The translations under genes and the position numbers were made by a program. Shown here piece by piece: positions 1 to 10,960 of a DNA stretch of 64,000 nucleotides. Source of the DNA: Mercurialis annua (lineage: Eukaryota > Streptophyta > Magnoliopsida > Malpighiales > Euphorbiaceae). Position 1 is the stretch's first letter. Each line of letters opens with the position of its first letter. The notes below the pieces were generated by a model that saw nothing but the letters and a program-made list of their open reading frames with translations, did no database searches and was not told the origin of the DNA. The stretch lies in NCBI RefSeq assembly GCF_937616625.2, contig NC_065574.1, positions 26,228,501 to 26,292,500 of the forward strand, written 5' to 3'.

Positions 1-325
1 CAAAAGTTACGAAACAAAACCAAACCTTTTGAAACGTTATGAAACAAATCCAAACGTTTAAAACACTACGAAAGAAATCCTAATGTTTAAAACGAATCCT
101 ATCGTCGTTTACAAACGTTACGAAACAAAACAAAAGCAAACGTTTCACCTTTTTGGCGATTTAAGCCAAACGTTTACAAATGTTACGAAACAAATCTAAA
201 CGTTTCATTTTTTTACCGATTTAAGCCAAACGTTTACAAACATTATGAAACAAATCCAAACGTTTCACATTTTAAGCAGTTTAAGCAAAAAGTTTAAAAC
301 GTTACAAAACCAATCCAAATGTTTA
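1..325 (+). repeat. Satellite A sub-block, plus orientation
   Basis: Monomers read GATTTAAGCC then AAACGTTT on the plus strand. The switch to the opposite strand falls near 320-345, where the sequence changes from CCAATCC to GGCTTAAATC types. Start lies outside the window. Confidence 0.85.
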
Positions 326-490
326 TATTTGTAACGGTTTTAAATATTTGGCTTAAATCGCTATAAATGTGAAACGTGAAATGTTTGGATTTTTTTCATA
401 ATGTTTGTAAACGTTTGGCTTAAATCGCTAAAAATGTGAAACGTTTGGATTTGTTTCGTAAGGTTTTAAACGTTTGGATTTGTTTCGTAA
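326..490 (-). repeat. Satellite A sub-block, minus orientation
   Basis: Monomers appear as GGCTTAAATC and GTTTGGATTTG on the plus strand, that is, inverted relative to 1-325. The exact breakpoint is uncertain by about 20 bp because the unit is full of palindromes. Confidence 0.8.
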
Positions 491-560
491 CGTTTATGAA
501 AGAAATCCAAACGTTTCCCCTTTTTAGCAATTTATGCCAAATGTTTATAAACGTTTGTAA
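491..560 (+). repeat. Satellite A micro-inversion, about one monomer
   Basis: A single plus-orientation monomer (AAATCCAAACG, then CCCCTTTTTAGC) sits between two minus blocks. Its right edge lies in a run of overlapping AAACGTTT-like palindromes near 550-570. Confidence 0.8.
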
Positions 561-1360
561 ACGTTTGGCTTTAATCACTAAAAAGGTGAAACATTTGGAT
601 TTGTTTCGAAACCTTTGTAAACGTTTGGATTGGTTTTGTTACGTTTTAAATGTTTGGCTTAAATTTATAAAAAGGTGAAACGTTTGGATTTGTTTCTTAA
701 CTTTTGTAAACGTTTGGCTTAAATCACTAAAAATGTGATACATTTGGATTTGTTTCTTAACGTTTTAAACGTTTGCATTTGTTTCGTAACGTTTGTAAAC
801 GCTTGGCTTAAATCGCTAAAAAGGTCAAACGTTTGGTTTTGTTTCGTAACGTTTGTAAATGTTTGGCTTAAATCGCTAAAAAGGTGAAACGCTTGGATTT
901 GTTTCGCTACGTTTTAAACGTTTGAATTTGTTTCTTAACGTTTGTAAACGTTTGGCTTAAATCACTAAAAAGGGGAAACGTTTGGATTTATTTTGTAACG
1001 TTTGTATACATTTTGCTTAAATCGCTAAAAAGGTGAGACGTTTGGATTTGTTCCGTAACGTATTAAACGTTTGTAAACGTTTGGATTTGTTTTGTAAAGT
1101 TTATAAACGTTTGGCTTAAATTGCTAAAAAGGTGAAACGTTTAGATTTGCTTCGTAAAGTTTGTAAATATTTGGCTTAAATTGATAAAAAGGGAAAACGT
1201 TTGGATTTGTATTGTAACGTTTGTAAAGGTTTGGATTAAATCATTAAAAAAGGTGAAACGTTTGGATTTGTTACGTCACTTTTTTTGTTTCATAACGTAT
1301 GTAAACGTTTGGCTTAAATCGCTAAAAAGGTGAAACGTTGGATTTGTTTCCTAACATTTG
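561..1360 (-). repeat. Satellite A sub-block, minus orientation
   Basis: About 13 minus-orientation monomers. The first 390 bp or so (about 575-985) are repeated nearly base for base at 8655-9065. It ends abruptly near 1360 where ACATTTGTA joins GCCAAACG. Confidence 0.85.
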
Positions 1361-4168
1361 TAGCCAAACGTTTACAAACGTTACGAAACAAATCCAAATG
1401 TATCCCATTTTTAGCGATTGAAGCCAAACGTTTAGAAACGTTATGAAACGAAACCAATAACGTTTCACCTTTTTAGCGAATTAAGCCAAACGTTTACAAA
1501 CGTTACGAAACCAATCCAAACGTTTCACCTTTTGAACAATTTAAGCCAAACATTTGCAAACGTTTGTAAACAAATCCAAATGTTTAACCTTTTTAGCGAT
1601 TTAAGCCAAACATTTACAAACGTTATAAAACAAATCCAATGTTTCACATTATTAGTGATTTAACACAAACGTTTACAAACATTACGAAGCAAATCCAAAC
1701 GTTTCACCTTTTTAATGAAACAAAACCAAACATATAAAACGATAACAAATCCAAACGTTTCACCTTTTAGCAATTTAAGCCAAACGTTTACAAATGTTAC
1801 GAAACCAATCAAAACGTTTAAAACGTTACGAAACAAATCCAAACGTTTCACCTTTTTAGCCAAACGTTTAAAACGTTACGAAACTAATCCAAACGTTTGA
1901 AACGTTGCGAAACAAACGTTTAATACGTTATGAAACAAATCCAAACGTTACGAAATAAAACCAAACGTTTCACCTTTTTAGCGATTTAAGCAAAACATTT
2001 AAAACGTTACGAAACCAATTAAAACATTTAAAATGTTACGAAATAAATCCAAACATTTCACCTTTTTAGCAATTTAAACCAAATGTTTACAAACATTAAA
2101 ATGTTAAGAAACCAATCCAAATGTTACGAAATAAAACCAAACGTTTTACCTTTTTAGCGATTTAAACCTAACGTTTACAAACGTTATGAAACAAATCCAA
2201 ACGTTTTATCTTTTTAGCGGTTTAAGCTAAACGTTAAAAAATCAATTTAAACGTTTCACATTTATAGCGATTTAAGCCAAACATTAACAAACTTTACGAA
2301 ACAAATTCAAAAGTTTCACCTTTTTAGCGATTTAAGCCAAACGTTTGCAAACGTTACTAAACTAATCCAAACGTTTAAAACGTTGCGAAACAAACGTTTA
2401 ATACGTTATGAAACAAATCCAAACGTTACGAAATAAAACCAAATGTTTCACCTTTTTAGCGATTTAAGCTAAACATTTAAAACGTTATGAAACCAATTAA
2501 AACGTTTAAAATGTTACGAAATAAATCCAAACGTTTCACCTTTTAGCGATTTAAACCAAATGTTTACAAACGATACGAAACCAATCCATACGTTTAAAAT
2601 GTTAAGAAACCAATCCAAATGTTACGAAACAAAACCAAACGTTTTACCTTTTTAGCGATTTAAGCCTAAAGTTTACAAACGTTTTGAAACAAATCCAAAT
2701 GTTTCATCTTTTTAGCGATTTAAGCTAAACGTATAAAACGCTACAAAACCAATCCAAACGTTTCGCATTTATAGCGATTTAAGCCAAACGTTTAAAAACT
2801 TTATGAAACAAATCCAAAAGTTTCACTTATTTAGCCATTTAAGCCAAACGTTTACAAACGTTACGACACAAAACCGACCATTTCACCTTTTTAACAATTT
2901 AAGCCAAACGTTTACAAATGTTACGAAACAAAACCAAACATTTCACCTTTTTAGCTATTTAAGCCAAAAGTTTACAAACATTACGAATTAAATCCAAACG
3001 TTTCACCTTGTTAGCGATTGAAGCCAAACGTTTAAAACTTTATGAAACCAATCCAAACGTTTCCCCTTTTTAGTGATTTAAGCAAAACATTTAATGCGTT
3101 ACAAAATCAATCCAAACGTTTAAAATGCTACAAAACAAATACAAACGTTTCACCTTTTTAGCGATTTAAGCCAAACGTTTACAAACGTTACGAAACAAAA
3201 CCTAACGTAATGAAACAAATCCAAACGTTTCCCCTTTTTAGAAATTTAAGCCAAACATTTGAAACGTTACGAAACCAATCCAATTGTTTAAAACGTTTCG
3301 AAACAAATCCAAACGTTTCTCCTTTTTAACGATTTAAGGCAAACGTTTACAAACGTTAGGAAACAAATCCAAACGTTTCCCCTTTTTAGCAATTTAAGCT
3401 AAACATTTAAAACGTTACGAAAGCAATCTAGACGTTTACAAATGTTACAAAACAAAACGAAACATTCACCTTTTTAGCGATTTAAGCCAAACGTTTAAAA
3501 CGTTAAGAAACCAATCCCAACGTTTAAAACGTTACAAAACAAATCCAAACGTTTCACCTGATTAGCGATATAAGCCAAACCTTTACAAACGTTTCGAAAC
3601 AAATCCAAACGTTTAACATTTTTAGCGATTGAAGCCAAACGTTTACAAACATTACAAAACAAAACCAAATGTTTCACCTTTTTAGTGTTTTACCTTTTTA
3701 GGGATTTAATCCAAAATTTAAAACGTTACGAAACCAACCTAATCGTTAAAACGTTATGAAACAAATCCAAATGTTTCCCTTTTTTTTATCAATTTAAGCC
3801 AAACATTTAAAATTTTATGAACCAATCCAAACGTTTAAAACGTTACAAAACAAATCCTAATGTTTCACCTTTTTATCTATTTAAGCCAAACATTTAAAAC
3901 TTTACGAAACCAATCCAAACGTTTAAAACGTTTCGAAACAAATCCAAACGTTTCACCTTTTTAGCGATTTAATCCAAACGTTTACAAATGTTACGAAACA
4001 TATACAAACGTTTCCCCTTTCTAGCGATTTAAGCCAAACATTTAAAACGTTACGAAAACAATCCAAACGTTTACCAAACCTTACGAAACAAAACCAAATG
4101 TTTAACCTTTTTAGGAAATTAAGCCAAACATTTAAAACGTTATGAAACAAATCCAAACGTTTCATCTT
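1361..4168 (+). repeat. Satellite A sub-block, plus orientation
   Basis: A plus block of about 2.8 kb with many 88-bp variants. It contains a local tandem duplication: about 1870-2340 reappears at about 2350-2830, offset near 480 bp, sharing unusual details such as an AACAAACGTTTAATACG junction. It ends in a T run near 4165. Confidence 0.85.
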
Positions 4169-5488
4169 TTTTTTAACGTTTTATTTGTTTGGCTTCAATC
4201 GCTAAAAATGTGAAACGTTTGGATTTGTTTCGTAGCGTTTGTAAACGTTTGGCTTAAATCGTTAAAAAGGAGAAATGTTTGGATTTCTTTCGTAACGTTT
4301 GTAAACGTTTGCCTGAAATTGCTAAAAAGGTTAAACGTTTGGATTTGTTTCGTAACGTTTTAAACGTATGGATTGGTTTCATAACGTTTTAAACGTCTGG
4401 CTTAAATCCCTAAAAAGGTGAAACGTTTGGATTTGTTTCGTAACGTTTGTAAACGTTTTGCTTAAATCGCTAAAAAGGTTAAACGTTTGGATTTGTTTCG
4501 TAACGTTTTAAACGTTTGGATTGGTTTCGTAATGTTTAAAACATTTGGCTTAAATAGCTAAAAAGGTGAAATGTTAGGATTTGTTTCGTAACATTTTAAA
4601 CATTTGAATTGGTTTCATAAACTTTTAAATGATTGTCTTAAATTGACAAAATGGGGAAACGCTTGGATTTGTTTCGCAACGCTTTAAAGGTTTCGATTGG
4701 TTTCGTAACGTTTTAATATTTGGCTTAAATCGCTTAAAGGTGAAACGCTAAAAAGGTGAAACGTTTGGTTTTGTTTTGTAATATTTGTAAACGATTGGCT
4801 TAAATCGCTAAAAATGTTAAACGTTTGAATTTTTTTCGTAACGTTTGTAAAGGTCTGGCTTATATCGCTAATAAGGTGAAACGTTTGGATTTGTTTCGTA
4901 AAGTTTTAAACGTTTGGATTTGTTTTGTAAGGTTATAAATGTTTAGGTTAAATTAATAAAAAGGTGAAACGTGTGGATTTGTTTCGTATAGTTTTAAATG
5001 TTTGGATTAGTTTCATAACGTGTTCAACATATGGCTTAAATTGATAAAAAGGTCAAACGTTTGGTTTTATTTCGTAGTGTTTGTAAATATTTGGACTAAA
5101 TCGCTAAAAAGGTAAAACATTTGGATTTGTTTCATAACGTTTGTAAACGTTTGGCTTAAATCGCTAAAAAGGTGAAACGTTTTGTTTTGTATTGTAACGT
5201 TTGTAAACATTTGGCTTAAAATGCTAAAAAGGGAAAACGTTTGGATTTATTTCGTAACGTTTGTAAACGTTTGGCTTAAATTGCTAAGAATATGAAACAT
5301 TTGGATTTGTTTCATAACGTTTGTAAACGAATGGTGAAACTTTTGTATTTGTTTCGTAACGTTTTAAACGTTTGGATTCGTTCGTAACGTTTTAAACTTT
5401 TGGCTTAAATCGTTAAAAAGGTGAAACATTTGGATTTTTTTCGTAACATTCGTATAGTTTGGATTGGTTTCATAACATTTGTAAACGC
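4169..5488 (-). repeat. Satellite A sub-block, minus orientation
   Basis: Minus-orientation monomers, mixing 60- and 88-bp forms. Start follows a TTTTTTTTAACG stretch. Ends near 5488. Confidence 0.85.
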
Positions 5489-5606
5489 AACGATTAAAGA
5501 CGTTACTAAAGAAAACCAAACGTCTCGCTTTTTTAGCGATTTAAGCCAAACATTTAAAACGTTACGAAACCAACCCAAACGTTTCCCCTTTCTTGTAATT
5601 TATGCC
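5489..5606 (+). repeat. Satellite A short inverted island
   Basis: About 118 bp in plus orientation (GATTTAAGCC then CCAACCC) flanked on both sides by minus monomers. The right edge joins TTTATGCC directly to AAAAGGTGAAACG. Confidence 0.8.
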
Positions 5607-8600
5607 AAAAGGTGAAACGTTTGGTTTTATTTTGTAATATTTGTAAACGTTTCGCTTAAATCGCTAAAAATGTGACACGTTTGGATTTATTTTGTAACAT
5701 TTTAAACGTTTGGATTGGTTTCCTAACGTTTTCCACGTTTGGCTTAAATCGCTAAAAATGTGTAAGGTTGAATTTGTTTCGTAACGATTTAATCATTTGG
5801 ATTGGTTTCGCAACATATTAAATGTTTTGCTTAAATCACTAAAAAGGTGAAACGTTTGGATTTGTTTTGTGACGTTTGTAAACGTGTGGCTTAAATCACT
5901 AAAAAGGTGAAACGTTTGGATTTGTTTCGTAATGTTTTAAACATTTGGATTGATTTCGTAACGCTTGTAAAAGTTTGGCTAAAATCAATAAAAAGTTAAA
6001 TGTTTGCTTTTGTTTTGTAATATTTGTAAACGTTTGGCTTAAGTTGCGAAAAAGGTGAAACGTGTGGATTTGTTTCGTAACGTTTGTAAACATTTAGTTT
6101 AAATCACTAAAAATGTGTAACGTTTGGATTTGTTTCAAAACGATTTAAACATTTGGATTGGTTTCGTAACGTTTTAAGCGTTTGGCTTAAATCGCTAAAA
6201 AGGTGAAACGCTTGGATTTGTTTTGTAACGTTTGGCTTAAATCACTAAAAAGGTGAAACTTTGCATTTGTTTCGTAAGGTTTTAAACGTTTGGATTTGTT
6301 TCCTAACGTTTTAAACGTTTGGCTTAAATTGCTAAAAAGGTGTAACATTTGGATTTGTTTCGTAACAATTTAAACATTTGGATTGGTTTCGTATTGTTTT
6401 AAACGTTCGGCTTAAATCGCTAAAAAGGTGAAATGTTTGGATTTGTTTCATAACGTTTGTAAACGTTTGGCTTAAATCACTAAAAAGGTGAAACATTTGG
6501 ATTTTTTTCGTAACTTTATAAACATTTGGATTGGTTTCGTAACGTTTGGCTTCAATAGCTAAAAAGGTAAAACTTTTGGTTTTGTTTCGTAACGTTTGTA
6601 TACATTTGACTTAAATCGCTAAAAAGGTGAAATATTTAGATTTGTTTCATATCGTTTTAAACATTTGGATTGGTTTCGTAATGTTTGTAAACGTTTGACT
6701 TACATCGCTAAAAACGTGAAACGTTTGGTTTTGTTTCGCAACGTTTGTAAACGTTTGGCTTAAATTTCTAAAAAGGTGAAACGTTTGCATTTGTTTCGTA
6801 ACGATTTAAATGTTTGGATTGGTTTCATAATGTTTTAAACGTTTCGATTAGTTTTCGTAACGGTTTAAACATTTTGCTTAAATCGCTAAAAAGGTGAAGC
6901 GTTTGAATTAGTTTCATTAACAATTTAAATGTTTTGATTTGTTTCGTAAAATCTTAAACGTTTGATTTTGTTTCGTAATGTTTTAAATGTTTGAATTGGT
7001 TTTGTAACGTTTTAGACTTTTGGCTTCAATCGCTAAAAAGGTGAAACGTTTGGATTTGTTTCGTAACGTTTGTAAACGTTTGGCTTAAATCGCTAAATAT
7101 GTGAAACGTTTAGATTTGTTTCGTAATGTTTGTAAAAGTTTGGCTTAAATCGCTAATAAGGTGAAACTTTTGGATTTGTTTCGTAACGTTTGTAAAGATT
7201 TGGCATAAGTCGCTAAAAAGGTGAAACGTTTGCATTTGTTTTGTAACGTTTGTAAATGTATGGCTTAGGTCGCTATAAATAGGAAACGTTTTGTTTTGTT
7301 TTATAACATTTGTAAACGTTTGGCTTCAATAGCTAAAAAGGGGAAACGTTTGGATTTGTTATGTAACGTATGTAAACGTTTGGCTTAAATCACTAAAAAA
7401 GTGAAATGTTTGGATTTCTTTCGCAACGTTTGAAATCATTTGGCTTCAATTGCAAAAAATGTGAAACGTTTGGATTTGTTTCGTAATGTTTTAAACGTTT
7501 GGATTGGTTGCATAACGTTTGTAAACGTTTGACTTAAATCGCTAAAAAGGGGAAACGTTTGAATTTGTTTCGTAACATTTTTAACGTTTGTATTGGTTTC
7601 GAAGTGTTTTAAACTTTTTCATTATATCGCTATAAATGTAAAACATTTTTAATCTGTTTCGTAACCTTTTAAACCTTGTTTGGCTTAAATTGCTAAAAAG
7701 GGGAAATGTTTGGATTTGTATTGTAACGTTTTTTAAATGTTCGGCTTAAATTGCTAAAACGGTAAGACGTTTGGATTTTTTCCGTACGTTTTAAACATTT
7801 GGATTGGTTTCATAACTTTTAAACGTTCGGCTTAAATCGCTAAAGAGGTGAAACATTTGGATTTGTTTCGTAACGTTTTAAATGTTTGGGTTGGTTTCAT
7901 AAAGTTTTAAACGTTTGTCTTAAATCGCTAAAAAGGTGAAATGTTTGGATTTGTTTTATAACGTTTTAAACGTTTGTAAACATTTAACTTAAATCGCTAA
8001 AAAGGTGAAACGTGTTGATTTGTTTCCTAACGTTTAAAAAGTTTGGATTTATTTACTAACGTTTAAGAAGTTTTGATTGGTTTTTTAACGTTTTAAACTT
8101 TTGGCATAAATAGTTAAAAAGGTGAAACGTTTGGATTGGTTTTGTAACGTTTGTAAACGTTTGGCTTAAATAGCTAAAAAGGTGAAACGTTTGGATTTCT
8201 TTCATAACGTTTTAAACATTTGGATTAGTTTCGTAACGTTTGTAAACGTTAGGCTTAAATCGGTAAAAGGGTAAAACGTTTGGTTTTGTTTTGTAACGTT
8301 TTTAAACGTTTGGCTAAACTGCTAAAAAGGTGAAACGTTTGGATTTGTTTCATAATGTTATTAAACGGTTGGATTAAATCGCTAAGGTGAAACGTTTGGA
8401 TTTGTTTCGTTGCGTTTTAAACATTTGGATTGGTTTCATAACGTTTGTAAACGTTTGGCTTAAATCGCTAAAAAGGTGAAGCGTTTGAATTAGTTTCGTA
8501 ACAATTTAAATGTTTTGATTTGTTTCGTAAAATTTTAAACGTTTGGTTTTGTTTCGAAATGTTTTAAATGTTTGCATTGGTTTTGTAACGTTTTAGACTT

Positions 8601-9065
8601 TTGGCTTAAATCGCTAAAAAGGTGATATGTTTAGATTTGTTTCGTAACATTTGTAAACGTTTCGCTTTAATCACGAAACAGGTGAAACATTTGGATTTGT
8701 TTCGAAACATTTGGATTGGTTTTGTTACGTTTTAAATGTTTGGCTTAAATTTATAAAAAGGTGAAACGTTTGGATTTGTTTCTTAACTTTTGTAAACGTT
8801 TGGCTTAAATCACTAAAAATGGGATACATTTGGATTTGTTTCTTAATGTTTTAAATGTTTGAATTTGTTTCGTAACGTTTGTAAACGCTTGGCTTAAATC
8901 GCTAAAAAGGTCAAACGTTTGGTTTTGTTTCGTAACGTTTGTAAATGTTTGGCTTAAATCGCTAAAAAGGTGAAACGTTTGCATTTGTTTCGCTACGTTT
9001 TAAACGTTTGGATTTGTTTCTTAACGTTTGTAAACGTTTGGCTTAAATCGCTAACAAGGGGAAAG
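5607..9065 (-). repeat. Satellite A sub-block, minus orientation, ending at satellite B
   Basis: A minus block of 3.4 kb. A stretch of about 150 bp at 6880-7030 is repeated at about 8465-8615. The final ~390 bp duplicate 575-985. The array stops mid-monomer at 9065, where AAGGGGAAA joins GCGTGCG of satellite B with no spacer. Confidence 0.85.
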
Positions 9066-9409
9066 CGTGCGTTAAAAGTAAAGCTAGATTACTATGTCCT
9101 GTGACAAGTCTGTTTAACGCGTCGTTCCGACTACCTAAGAATGGTTAGGTTATATTACCCAAAGTGTGCGTTAAAAATGACGGTAGATTAGTATGTCAAT
9201 GTTTCCAGTCTCTTTAACGAGTCGTTTCGATTACCGTGCTTATGTTGCGTCACAAGTCTCTCAACACGTCGTTCCGATTACCGAATCATGGTTAGGTTAT
9301 ATTATGCAAAGGGTGCGTGAAAAGTGATGCTAGATTAGTATGTCGCATCTCAATTCATTTTAACGCGTCATTCCGATTACCCAAGCATGGTTAGGTTATT
9401 ATTACGCAA

Positions 9410-10960
9410 AGTGTGCGTAAAAAGTGACGCTAGATTAGTATGTCGTGTCTCAAGTCTCATTAACGTTTCGTTCCGATTACCTAAGCATCGTTAGGTTATA
9501 TTACGCCAAGTGTGCGTAAAAAGTAAAGCTGGACTAGTATGTCGCATTTCAAGTCTCTTTAACGCGTCGTTTCGATTACTATGCTTATGTCGCATCACAA
9601 GTCTCTTTAACGTGTCGTTCCAAACACCTAAGCATGGTTAGGTTATATTACACAAAGTGTGCGTTAAAAGTGACGCTCGATTAGTATGTCGCGTCTCAGG
9701 TCTCTTTAACGTGTCGGTCCGATTACCTAATCATGGTTAGGTTATATTGCGCAAATTGTGCGTGAAAAGTGACGCTAGATTAGTATGTCGCGTCTCAAGT
9801 CTCTTTAATGCGTCGTTTTGATTACCATGCTTATATCACGTCACAAATCTCTTTAACGCGTCGTTCCGATTACCTAAGCATGGTTAGTTTATATTATGGA
9901 AAGTGTGCGTTGAAAGTGAAGCTAGATTACTATGTCCCGTCACAAGTTTCTTTAACGCGTCGTTTTGATTGCCATGCTTATGTCGCGTCACAAGTCTCTA
10001 AAACGCGTCCAATTACCTTAACATTGTTAGGTTATAATACGCAAAGTGTGCGTGACAAGTGACGCTAGATTAGTATGTCGCGTCACAAGTCTCTCAACGC
10101 GACGTTCCGATTACCAAAGCATGGTTAGGTAATATTACGCAAACGGTGCATGAAAAGTGACGCTAGATTAGTATGTTGCATCTCAAGTCTCTTTCACGCG
10201 TCGTTCCGATTACCCAAGTATGGTTAGGTTATATTACGCAAAGCGTGCGTAAAAAAAGTGATGCTAGATTAGTCTGATTACCTATCATGGTGCGTGAAAA
10301 GTGACGCTAGATTAGTATGTCCCGCCTCATATCTCTTTAACACATCGGTCCGATTACCTATCATGGTTAGGTTATATTGAGCAAAGTGTGCGAGAAAAGT
10401 GACGCTAGATTAGTATGTCCCGTCTAATGTTTTTTTAAGGCGTCGTTACATTACCATTCTTATGTCACGTCACAAGTCTCTCTAACGCATCGTTCCAATT
10501 ATCTAAGCATGGTTAGTGTTTACTACTCAAAGTGTGCGTGAAAAGTGAAATAGATCAATATGTCGCGTCTAAAGTCTTTGAGACACGTCGTTCCGATTAC
10601 CTAAGAATGGTTAGGTTAAATTACATAAAGAGTGCGTAAAAAGTGATGCTAGATTAGTATGTCGTGTCTCAAATCTCTTTAACGCGTCGTTCGGATTACT
10701 TAAGCATGGTTAGGTTATATTACGCAAAGTGTGCATTAAAAGTGACAATAGATTAGTATGCCGCATCTCAAGTCTTTGTAACGCGTCGTTTCGATTACCT
10801 AGGCATGGTTAGGTTATATTAGGCAAAGTTAGCGTGAAAAGTGACGCTAGATTAGTATGTCGGGTCTCAAGTGTTTTTAACCCGTCGTTCCGATTACCAT
10901 GCTTATGTCGTGTCACAAGTCTCTCTAACACGTCGTTACGATTACCTAAGCATGGTTAGG
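9410..10960 (+). repeat. Satellite B higher-order block, copy 1
   Basis: Longest copy of the block also at 14160-15110 and 15910-16790. Distances between shared marker monomers show about 630 bp more here than in the other two. Confidence 0.6.

Larger units (their letters stand above)
1..9065. repeat. Satellite A array, block 1 (mixed orientation)
   Basis: Tandem array of a 60-bp AT-rich monomer; a clean example is 41521-41580. Each monomer has three AACGTT-centred sites, two of them the full palindrome AAACGTTT, followed by a C2T5AGC stretch and GATTTAAGCC. An 88-bp variant arises from an internal 29-bp duplication (clean example 63171-63258). Monomers are diverged, mostly by single substitutions inside the palindromes. 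Unlike the later A blocks, this one changes strand at least seven times (listed separately). No gene is present. The short open frames inside (for example 436-678 or 2803-2991) are the 60-bp unit read as 20 codons. I do not recognise the family by name. Confidence 0.95.

Noticed and set aside
1..9065. Possible CRISPR array, given regular repeats
   Set aside because: No unique spacers; whole monomers are repeated, and the context is plant heterochromatin.
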